NCBI GenBank assembly: GCA_030657355.1
Contig: CP131056.1
Span: 2,748,501-2,812,500, forward strand
Direction of reading: 5' to 3'
DNA from: Radicibacter daui
GTDB taxonomy: Bacteria; Pseudomonadota; Alphaproteobacteria; Radicibacterales; Radicibacteraceae
Length of the DNA stretch: 64,000 nt
The notes below the pieces were generated by a model. The model worked only from the letters and a program-made list of their open reading frames with translations. It was not told where the DNA came from and did no database searches. Positions 17,945-25,917 of the stretch are shown here, piece by piece (positions within the stretch are counted from its first letter, which is position 1; every line of letters starts with the position of its first letter). A program made the translations under genes and the position numbers.

Positions 17945-20900
17945 TCAGTCTTTCGGGGTGGCGGTCATGGTCGCGGGCGTGTCACGGCCGAACCGGGTCG
18001 GGGCGAACATGTCCTCCACATAACTGCCAGCCCAGCTGAAGCTGCCGGGCGTCACAACTCGGGCGACATAGGCGAGCTTGAAACGGGCGGCGTCATCGCT
18101 CCAGTGCGGGCGGCTGTCCAGTTCCAGCGCGGCGACATAGCGGTCATCGCGCAGTTCCAGATGGTCGGGGCTCGATAGCTCGCCAAGCCAGCCAAAGCGC
18201 CCTTCCCCCTCACCGTCGCTATCGCCCTGCACCAGCGCGGCATTCTCCAGCTCCAGCCCGGCCGGCAGGTAGTCGACGATCAGCGTCTGGGCGAGCCTGT
18301 CCGCGGCCTCCAGCGTACCTTCGATCACCACTACCACGGCGTCGCCCTGATGCAGCGCATCGGGCGAAAGCGCGTTGCCGTCACGGTCATAGACCGAGCG
18401 ATGGACGGAATAACCTTCCTGCCGCGCGGGCGCGATGCCGGCGGGCACGCCGGACAAGGAGATGAAGCCATCGGCCGTGCTGTCACCGGCATTGCGCAGC
18501 GCCGGCAGCTTTGCCGCCTCCTCAGCGCCCGAGGCGGAAGCGAGATAGACTTTCCCGGCCTCAAGGCTCTGCTGCTGGTCGCCCACGGCCAGCTTCAGCT
18601 GGCCGGCCGGCGCCTGCCGCAAGGCCCGGGCGGCGCGCAGCACCCAGGCTTCCTCCTGCGTGGAGAGCCAGCGTTCATGCTGCACATCGGCGGAAAGGCG
18701 CTTTGCCGTGCCGATCACCTGCGGCCACTCCACCACGCCGCTTTCAGCCATCAGCGTCAGGATGGCGGCCCTATCGCGCAAGGCGCTGGCGTAGTTGAAG
18801 GACTGCCAGTAGTTGCCCCCGAGATCCTGCTCTCCGGCAAGGACCGCTGACATCGCCTTCGCAGCTTCGGTGCGGTTGCCGGTCTGCGCCAGCGCGGCGC
18901 CGACCATGGCCTTTGACAGCGCATCGGGCAGTTTGTCGAAATTCGTCAGATAGAAACGACGCACCCGCGCGCCATCGGCAAGCCCGCTACGGGCGAGCAC
19001 ATACTGGGCATAGGCCGCCGTCGAGAGTGACTGGTCGTCCGTATCCTCATCCGCTGCCCGGCGCTTCAGGAAATTTGCCGTCCGATCCAGCATGCCCGGC
19101 GGCAGTTTGACGCCGTCCGGTTTCGCTGCGTTTACCTGATAGAGAAAATCGCTGACATAGACGGATATCCAGGGCGAACCGCTCCAGTCATTGCTCCATT
19201 GGCCAAATTCGCCATCGCCCAGCTGGTAAGTGGCAAGCCGGTCGAGCGCCTGCTGCAGGCCTGCCGGGTCCGGCCGGTGCAGGCCGTTGGTGAAATAGTC
19301 CTTGAAGCTCTCCGTCATCAGCAGAGGAAAACCGGTGCTGGTCGTCTGCTCCGAGCAGCCATAGGGGTACGCCGCAAGGCTCGCGAGGATGGCCGGCACA
19401 CCAAGGTCAGGCAGCGGATTGGCGCCAAGGCTGACCTTGAGCGTGGAGGGGTAAAAGCGCTTGAGGAGGGCCGGATCGAGCGCCAGCGTCTCGCCCGGCT
19501 TCAGCTCGGAGATATAACGCTCGCTTTCCACCCCGTTGCCGGAGCGCACATCGAGCGGCCAATGGCGGGTCTGGCTGAAGCCGCCGGGGCCGGTGACGGC
19601 CAGCGTCACCTCCCCCTCGCCCACCCCGGCGATGGCGGCAACGGTAAAGCCGGCCCTGGCGTGCTGGCCGGGGGCCAGCGTCAGATGTTGCTCGGCTGCT
19701 CCTTGCAGCAGAACGGCACCGCTGGTGGAAAGGGTCGCCACATAATCCCCCTCCGGGGCCTGCAGGTTGTTCATCGACAAGGTCAGGTCCGCCTTGTCGC
19801 CGGGCGCCAGGAACAGTGGCATTGCAAGGTCCGCCACCAGCGGGCGGCGCACCAGCAGCGTGCGGTCGGCATGGCCGAAATGCGCGCCCTTTTGCCAGGC
19901 CATGACCATCAGGCGCAGGCGGCCGTCAAATTCCGGCACCTCGAACGGCACCACGGCCTTGCCGCCCTTGACCTCAACCACACCGCTGACGAGCGAGACC
20001 ACAGGGCGGCCCTTGCGCGGCAGGTTGGAAAGCTGGCCGGAATCGGTGAATCCAGCACCGTCGCCGCCGGAGCGGAATTCCCCGGCCTCGGCACGCGAAG
20101 CATCGATAAAGTCGCTGTAATTATCGGACAGGCTGACGCCCAGCGCCCGCTGGCCGAGATACCACGCGAACGGATCCGGCGCCTTATAGCCGGTAAGCCC
20201 CAGCACCCCGTCATCGACTGCGGCGAGCGTGACCCAGGCCGGTCCGTCAGCGAGGTTGGAAAGAGAGATTTCCGTCTCAAGTCTGGTGCCCGGCTCCATG
20301 CTGTCCGGTGCCGCCAGCGCTACCTCCAGCCGGTTGGCCTGATCATCAAGCGGCACCCAGAGCACACCCACGGCACGCGCCGGCACATAACCCGGCCGCT
20401 GCGAGGGGGCGGCAAAAGCATTGGCAAGCACATAGAGGCCGCCCACCGCATCGGCCGGCATCGGCAGTTCGACATCCGTGCCATCCGGCGAGACGTCGAC
20501 GCTCAGATGCGAGCGCACGGAAGCACCGGCTACCACCAGATCGGCAACGCCGGTAAAAGGCGCCGTTACATGCAGCCGGGCCTTGCCGCCGGCGGAAACG
20601 CTGCCCGGGGCCAGCGTGAGGTCCACCTTGTCCGGGCGCTCATCCTCATCCGCCCCGGCAATCTCCCCCCAGCCGCCCCAGAAGCGGGTGCTGGAGACAA
20701 GGCCGGTTGCCGGATCAGTCACCTCAAGGCGAAAGCTGCCCCAGCCCTTGAACTCGGCATCAATGCGCGCGGGCTGCTGGCCATCATAATCAAGCGTGCC
20801 CTGCGCAACCGTCTCGCGGTCGTAATAGACGGTCTTGTAGCGCCAACGGTAACCCTGATCGTACCAGACATAATCCACATCCTCCCGCACCAGCCGCCAG

Positions 20901-23140
20901 TCGAGGCCGCTGCGGACGACGGGCGTACCGGCGGCATCCTTGACGACGACGTCAAACCGCGCCGGCGCGTCATCATCCAGATGGCTGGCCGAGGCGAGCG
21001 GACGGATGCCGATATCGAAAGCATTGTTGGCGATGGCGACGATGCGCCGGCGCTCCACCGGGCGCCCGCCCTCCTCCATCACACTGGCGGTAATGACGGC
21101 TTCCAGCGGGTAGGAAGTGTCGGGCATTTCAGAGAGAGAAAGATCAAGCGACGCCTTGCCATCGTCCCCGGTGGTGAAGGAGGTCACTTCCTGCCGCACG
21201 GATTCCGGCGCCGTTTCCTGCACCAGACCGTACTGGTAACCGTCATCCTCCTTCGCCGGACCGCGGTGGGCCGCGACGCGAATGTAACTGTCCACCTCGC
21301 CATCAAGACCGGCAGCGGGCGCACCATAGAGATAATCCGCCCCGATAGTGAGGCCGAGCGGCGCATCCGGCGTGGCGGCGGCGCTGGCCACATCAAGTTT
21401 GGTCTCGATCTGCGGCGGCTGGAAATCCTGCACCTGGAAATCGACACGGCCCGTGGAAACCTTGCCATCACCAACAAAAGCAAGTGCCGCCCAGGTGCCG
21501 GGGGAAGCGCTTGGCGGGATCGTTACCTCACCGGTGTAACTGCCGCCTCCCTCATCTTTCAGGGCAAGGCGCCAGACCTGCTGGTCATCCGGGCGGCGCA
21601 CGGAAAGGGCAACCGGCAGGCCGCCGGTATCGCCCGCCTTGCCGTCGCGCAGCAACAGGGTGAAATGCACCGTCTCACCCGGCCGGTAGATGCCGCGCTC
21701 GCTGGTCACGTAAGCATCGAGCGGACCTGGCGCCGGCCGGCCACTCACACCGCGGTCGGAAAGCTCGATCAGCCCGTCCGACAGGTCAAACAGGGTGAAA
21801 TCCCCTTCCGGCCCCCAGGCATAAAGCAGGCCCGGCGTATTCTCCTTCGTGCCGCGCAGGAAACCGGCGCCGATATGGGCAAGGCCGTCCTCCCCGCTTT
21901 CTACTTTGGTCAGCACATCGCCGCCGCGTGCCATGAGCTGGAACTTGATGCCGGAGAGCGGTCTGGTGCTGGCGGCGGAGCGGGAGATGACTGTCAGCCC
22001 GCCTTCTCCCTGATAGAGACTGAGGCCGATGTCGGAGATGGTGAACCAGTGAAAGACCGAGCCGGGCCGCCCTTCGAAACGGGCGTCCGCGCCATCGGTC
22101 GGCGTCGGCTCCAGCGCCAGCAGATAGGCCCCCGGCGGCAGATCGCCTGCCGCCTTGGCGAGCGGCAGCGCGGTCGTGACCGTCTGATCCTTGCGGGCTG
22201 CCGGCATCAACTCGCCCTTCCACAGCAGCTTGCCGGCCTGCGCGGCAAGCCGGCCGAAGCGGGCATAACTGCCATCCTCCTCCAGCGGGTGGGCACCGAG
22301 ATAGCGGATGAGATCCTCCGGCTTCAGTTGCAGCAGGGCGACGCTCACCTTGTCGATATTGACCGTCTCCACCGGGAAGGCGGCATCGCCGCTTCTGGGC
22401 AGCACATGGCCACTGCTGGCAACGCGCAGACGCTGCGGCCGGGCGCCGATGCTGACCTTTGCCTCATAGGGTGATTTGAGCACCGCCCCCACGCCCGGCA
22501 GGCCGGCGGCGAGGTGGAGTGTGTAGTCGGTGGAATGCTCGAAACCATCAAGGCACAGGCTGCTGCGCTCCACCCGCCACCCGAACTTGACCGCGGGCTC
22601 GGTGGTGACAAAGGCGCCGATCCCCGCCTTGTGGGCCTGATCGAGCGGGGCATCGAAGTCGAGGCAGACTTCAGCCACCGACTGGTCCGATTTCACCTGC
22701 GGGTCAGCAACCACGGACATGCCGGGAGTTGAAAAATCAGTCAGCGCGGCAAGGCGCTGCCGGTAGGCATCGGCAAGGCAGGTTTCGGCCTGATGCCGGC
22801 GGGTGAGATTACCAAGCTCACCTTCCGGCAGGGCGCAATCCTTGTTGCGGGCGCTCAGCCAGCGCTTCTGCGCCTCGGCAATCTGCGTCCAGCCTGCGGC
22901 GGGCTGGCTTTCCTTCAGCGAGCCATAAAGCCGGGCCAGCTCGTCATCCTGCCGGGCAAGATCCGTATCCTCACAGATCAGGGTTTCCAGCGGGTTCAGC
23001 CTGCCGGAACAGTCAAAGCTGGGTTTGATGGTCTGCCCCTCGCCGCTTTGCGGCTGGGTTGCTGCGGCGGCCGGGAGGCCCGTCAGGGCCCACATCGACA
23101 AGGCCAGGATCGCGAATGGACGTGATGCGGCGCGCAGCAT
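17945..23140 (-). CDS. Bacterial alpha-2-macroglobulin with N-terminal LprI-like domain
   Basis: A 1731-residue protein. A signal peptide (1-27, ending AAA) is followed by an LprI/DUF1311-like domain (about 43-133, with C44, C56, C102, C121) and then the MG and alpha-2-macroglobulin domains. The thioester motif C-S-E-Q (Cys1262-Gln1265, in 'YPYGCSEQTTS') is intact, so it should trap proteases covalently. The signal peptide has no lipobox Cys, unlike the E. coli lipoprotein form, so it is probably soluble in the periplasm. The start at 23140 gives a good signal peptide; the open frame extends further. Coupled to pbpC. Confidence 0.95.
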   Translation of the reverse strand: MLRAASRPFAILALSMWALTGLPAAAATQPQSGEGQTIKPSFDCSGRLNPLETLICEDTDLARQDDELARLYGSLKESQPAAGWTQIAEAQKRWLSARNKDCALPEGELGNLTRRHQAETCLADAYRQRLAALTDFSTPGMSVVADPQVKSDQSVAEVCLDFDAPLDQAHKAGIGAFVTTEPAVKFGWRVERSSLCLDGFEHSTDYTLHLAAGLPGVGAVLKSPYEAKVSIGARPQRLRVASSGHVLPRSGDAAFPVETVNIDKVSVALLQLKPEDLIRYLGAHPLEEDGSYARFGRLAAQAGKLLWKGELMPAARKDQTVTTALPLAKAAGDLPPGAYLLALEPTPTDGADARFEGRPGSVFHWFTISDIGLSLYQGEGGLTVISRSAASTRPLSGIKFQLMARGGDVLTKVESGEDGLAHIGAGFLRGTKENTPGLLYAWGPEGDFTLFDLSDGLIELSDRGVSGRPAPGPLDAYVTSERGIYRPGETVHFTLLLRDGKAGDTGGLPVALSVRRPDDQQVWRLALKDEGGGSYTGEVTIPPSASPGTWAALAFVGDGKVSTGRVDFQVQDFQPPQIETKLDVASAAATPDAPLGLTIGADYLYGAPAAGLDGEVDSYIRVAAHRGPAKEDDGYQYGLVQETAPESVRQEVTSFTTGDDGKASLDLSLSEMPDTSYPLEAVITASVMEEGGRPVERRRIVAIANNAFDIGIRPLASASHLDDDAPARFDVVVKDAAGTPVVRSGLDWRLVREDVDYVWYDQGYRWRYKTVYYDRETVAQGTLDYDGQQPARIDAEFKGWGSFRLEVTDPATGLVSSTRFWGGWGEIAGADEDERPDKVDLTLAPGSVSAGGKARLHVTAPFTGVADLVVAGASVRSHLSVDVSPDGTDVELPMPADAVGGLYVLANAFAAPSQRPGYVPARAVGVLWVPLDDQANRLEVALAAPDSMEPGTRLETEISLSNLADGPAWVTLAAVDDGVLGLTGYKAPDPFAWYLGQRALGVSLSDNYSDFIDASRAEAGEFRSGGDGAGFTDSGQLSNLPRKGRPVVSLVSGVVEVKGGKAVVPFEVPEFDGRLRLMVMAWQKGAHFGHADRTLLVRRPLVADLAMPLFLAPGDKADLTLSMNNLQAPEGDYVATLSTSGAVLLQGAAEQHLTLAPGQHARAGFTVAAIAGVGEGEVTLAVTGPGGFSQTRHWPLDVRSGNGVESERYISELKPGETLALDPALLKRFYPSTLKVSLGANPLPDLGVPAILASLAAYPYGCSEQTTSTGFPLLMTESFKDYFTNGLHRPDPAGLQQALDRLATYQLGDGEFGQWSNDWSGSPWISVYVSDFLYQVNAAKPDGVKLPPGMLDRTANFLKRRAADEDTDDQSLSTAAYAQYVLARSGLADGARVRRFYLTNFDKLPDALSKAMVGAALAQTGNRTEAAKAMSAVLAGEQDLGGNYWQSFNYASALRDRAAILTLMAESGVVEWPQVIGTAKRLSADVQHERWLSTQEEAWVLRAARALRQAPAGQLKLAVGDQQQSLEAGKVYLASASGAEEAAKLPALRNAGDSTADGFISLSGVPAGIAPARQEGYSVHRSVYDRDGNALSPDALHQGDAVVVVIEGTLEAADRLAQTLIVDYLPAGLELENAALVQGDSDGEGEGRFGWLGELSSPDHLELRDDRYVAALELDSRPHWSDDAARFKLAYVARVVTPGSFSWAGSYVEDMFAPTRFGRDTPATMTATPKD

Positions 23141-23292
23141 GCTCTTTCCCCCCAAAGAAGCCGGAAAGGCAGGATGACCTGCCTTCCTCGTTCTTATGAT
23201 GACGGAATAGAGCCCGAATTCTAGCAACAACCCAAGCGGGAATCTGGTTTGGTTGCCAATCACATACGGATGGATGTTTCCGGCAATCGGCG

Positions 23293-24573
23293 TCACCAGG
23301 CCGGCAAAAGCTCGCGCTGCGTAACACCGGCAACAAGGTCCCCCAGATCACCGGCGGCAGGGCTGAAGGTACGGCGCATGCGCTCCGGCGAGGGGTCCAG
23401 CTTCCATTTGCGATAGCCGCGCATCAGCGAGAGCAGCCGCTCTTCCAGAAACACACCATCAAGGCTGCGGGAAAGCGGCATGGAGTAGTCCGTCAGCAGC
23501 CAGGAAAGCGCACCCGCCATCGGCGGCGGTTGCCGGTCGGGCTGCTCCAGCATATCGCCCACGCTGGTCCAGGTGGCGTAAGTCGCGAGATGACTGTTGC
23601 CCAGAGCCAGCAGGGGGATGCCGTGCAGGGCCGCCTGCACCCCGACGGAGGAACTGACGCTGGCGATGATATCCACCAGCGGCACCAGCGACTGCCCGGT
23701 GAGGCCCATGAGCGCGGTGTCTGCAAAAATAACGTTCGGATAATATTTGCTGACCAGATGGCGGGTATGGGCATCGACAGCCTCCCCCACCAGTTTGGAG
23801 ATTTCATGCTCGGTGACGATCACCGCCCATTCCGGCGGAATGCGTTCGATGAAATCCCAGAAGAAGGCACCCTGATGGGCAAAGCCGCTATGCTGCGTCC
23901 AGCCGAAATGGCCGCTGAACTGCAAGGGCAGCAGGATGAGTTTCTGCCAGCGCTCGCGCAGCGCCGTGACCTTGCGGCCGGCACGGGAAGCCGGTGACAT
24001 CTGCCGCCGCCAGCCCAGCGTCATATCCTCAAGCCAGCCATCCTCCGCCCCGCCCGGCCACAGGCCAAGCCGTGCCGGGGCAGAGCTGCCATACATGCCC
24101 CAGGGATCGAGAAAGAAGAGGAAGGGGTAAGGCGCGCGCGTCACCGGCCCGCCTTCGGCATGCAGCACCACCGAGCCGGGATAGAGCCTGTGCCACAGCG
24201 CGGCACTGGGCGAATTGGTCAGCACAAGGTCAAAATGCCCGGGCGGCAGCAAGGCCCTGTAGACCTCGGCCATCGCATCGACCACCGCCGTATTGCCGTC
24301 TGCCAGTGCCTTCAGCGCCCCGGCCGGGCCCAAACCGGTGGCATCCGCCAGCAGGGCGCCGGGCATGACGGTTACCTGCGAGACCGGCAGGCGCTGGCGG
24401 GTGGAAGCCCGGTCCGCCATCGCCAGATTGGCAACAAGATGAAAGCTGGTGAATTGCGGCACACCGCGCGCCGTCACCTGGCCGGCGATGCGCAGCAGCA
24501 TGTCCTGCCAGAACCACAGATGGTGGGCATGGCCGCACAGCACCATCGGCTCGGAATGGACGAGGATGCGCAT
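23293..24573 (-). CDS. Capsule-type glycosyltransferase-like protein
   Basis: A 426-residue cytoplasmic protein with no signal peptide. Its C-terminal part holds 'VDIIASVSSSVGVQAALHGIP' (given in part) and 'LLALGNSH', which resembles the nucleotide-binding half of GT-B enzymes of the capsule-synthesis type (KpsC/KpsS-like 'SSVGxEALxxGxP'), which use CMP-activated ulosonic acids. The N-terminal half is not recognisable by eye. It starts 30 bases after the fusion gene, in one operon with it. The specific linkage and donor are unknown, and the family assignment is tentative. Confidence 0.55.
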   Translation of the reverse strand: MRILVHSEPMVLCGHAHHLWFWQDMLLRIAGQVTARGVPQFTSFHLVANLAMADRASTRQRLPVSQVTVMPGALLADATGLGPAGALKALADGNTAVVDAMAEVYRALLPPGHFDLVLTNSPSAALWHRLYPGSVVLHAEGGPVTRAPYPFLFFLDPWGMYGSSAPARLGLWPGGAEDGWLEDMTLGWRRQMSPASRAGRKVTALRERWQKLILLPLQFSGHFGWTQHSGFAHQGAFFWDFIERIPPEWAVIVTEHEISKLVGEAVDAHTRHLVSKYYPNVIFADTALMGLTGQSLVPLVDIIASVSSSVGVQAALHGIPLLALGNSHLATYATWTSVGDMLEQPDRQPPPMAGALSWLLTDYSMPLSRSLDGVFLEERLLSLMRGYRKWKLDPSPERMRRTFSPAAGDLGDLVAGVTQRELLPAW

Positions 24574-24603
24574 GGCGCCGCTCCGCCCTCCCCGGCCCCG
24601 GGC

Positions 24604-25917
24604 CTAGAACTCGCCCTGGCGCGAGAGGATGCTATCCGTCTCGATGCCAAGGGCGATATCGCAGGCAATGGCGCGCTCGCGCCGGGCGTTTTCCAGCGCC
24701 ATGTCGAGCACGCGCTCTTCCAGATAACGCGGGATGACGACAACACCGTCACCATCGGCGAATATAAGATCGCCGGGGCGCACCATCACGCCGCCGATGA
24801 GGATGCGGCGGTTGAAATGCTCCACGGTCGCCCGGCGGCGCACATCGGCGCAGTTATTGCCGCGGGCAAAGACGGGCAGCTCCAGCCGGGCGACATCGGC
24901 GCTGTCGCGCGTCATGCCGTCAATGATCGCACCCACGGCGCCGCAGCGGCGGGCAAGGCGGGCATTCAGCTCGCCGAAATAGGCAAATCCCGGCATGCCG
25001 TTTTCGACCACCACCACATCGCCGGGCACAATGCCGCGATAGGTCTCCAGCGCATCATAGATGCCGCGATAATCCTCCCCGGCTTCCAGCGCACGCAGTT
25101 TCAGCGTCTTGGCACGGCCAAAGAAGCGGGCGCCGGAAATATTGGGCCGGAGGCCATGCACCACCCCGTCATGCCCGAGATCGTCGAGAATGTCGGAGAG
25201 CATGGGGCTGGAAAGCACCTCCCTGATGGTGGCAAGGCGCAGCTGTTCCTTCTCGCGCTGACCGGCGGCCACCAGCTCGGCAAGGGCAAAATCCTCCGGC
25301 TGGTTGATGTCGATATTCTCCATCGGCCCGGCTTCCAGCAGCACCGGATTGCGGCCATAACGCTTACCGGTATCGAGCGCCGCATCCCGCCGCATGGCGT
25401 AGAAGGACATGGCCTCGATGACAGTTGCCGGCAGATCGACACTGTTGGGCACGCGGCCTTCGCCATAGGCCGGCCGGCCATTTTCCCAGCGGTATTGTTT
25501 TTCGCGCCGGGTCAGCAGCACGGAATCCACCTCCGGCCGCTCGGTCAGGATATCGATGGCCTTGCGGATGGTGGCGGGCGCCACGAAGGGGGCGGTGCAG
25601 AGCACCTGCAGGCAGATGTCGGCATCGATATGCTTTACCTCATTGAGGAAAAGCTCGTGCCCGTCGGTGGCGTTGGTGGCGAGCGCCGGGTCGCGGCGCA
25701 GGCGCTGCACCGGCAATTCGGCCGCCAGTTGCCAGAGTTCCTCACTCTCCGTATCGAGCACCACCAGATCGATGGCGTCTATGGCGCACAGCTTTTCCAG
25801 CGTGTGCAGGATGAGCGGCTTGCCATCGAGCAGGCTGACATTCTTGTTCCAGATCCGCTCGCTGGTGCCCTTGGCGGGGACGAAGGCGACAACTCTCATA
25901 CCTTGAGACCTCTTCAC
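24604..25917 (-). CDS. Cytidylyltransferase-RraA-like aldolase fusion protein
   Basis: A 437-residue two-domain protein. Residues about 1-235 are an acylneuraminate/KDO cytidylyltransferase: 'VVAFVPAKGTSERIWNKNV' matches the CTP-binding loop, with later 'LQVLCTAPFV' and 'IDINQPEDF'. Residues about 245-437 are RraA-like: 'GAVGAIIDGMTRD' carries the Arg-Asp of the HMG/CHA class II aldolases, and 'PGDLIFADGDGVVVIP' is a family hallmark. An aldolase making an alpha-keto acid sugar joined to the enzyme that activates such acids is a plausible logic, but unproven. The frame overlaps the HAD gene by four bases (coupling). Confidence 0.8.
   Translation of the reverse strand: MKRSQGMRVVAFVPAKGTSERIWNKNVSLLDGKPLILHTLEKLCAIDAIDLVVLDTESEELWQLAAELPVQRLRRDPALATNATDGHELFLNEVKHIDADICLQVLCTAPFVAPATIRKAIDILTERPEVDSVLLTRREKQYRWENGRPAYGEGRVPNSVDLPATVIEAMSFYAMRRDAALDTGKRYGRNPVLLEAGPMENIDINQPEDFALAELVAAGQREKEQLRLATIREVLSSPMLSDILDDLGHDGVVHGLRPNISGARFFGRAKTLKLRALEAGEDYRGIYDALETYRGIVPGDVVVVENGMPGFAYFGELNARLARRCGAVGAIIDGMTRDSADVARLELPVFARGNNCADVRRRATVEHFNRRILIGGVMVRPGDLIFADGDGVVVIPRYLEERVLDMALENARRERAIACDIALGIETDSILSRQGEF

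Noticed and set aside
15949-18039. 696-residue frame antisense to pbpC
   Set aside because: No domains are seen, and the opposite strand has all PBP catalytic motifs.
19199-22474. Long open frame antisense to the alpha-2-macroglobulin gene
   Set aside because: It is Arg/Gly/His-rich without a recognisable domain and lies wholly opposite a strong coding gene; such shadows are common in GC-rich DNA.
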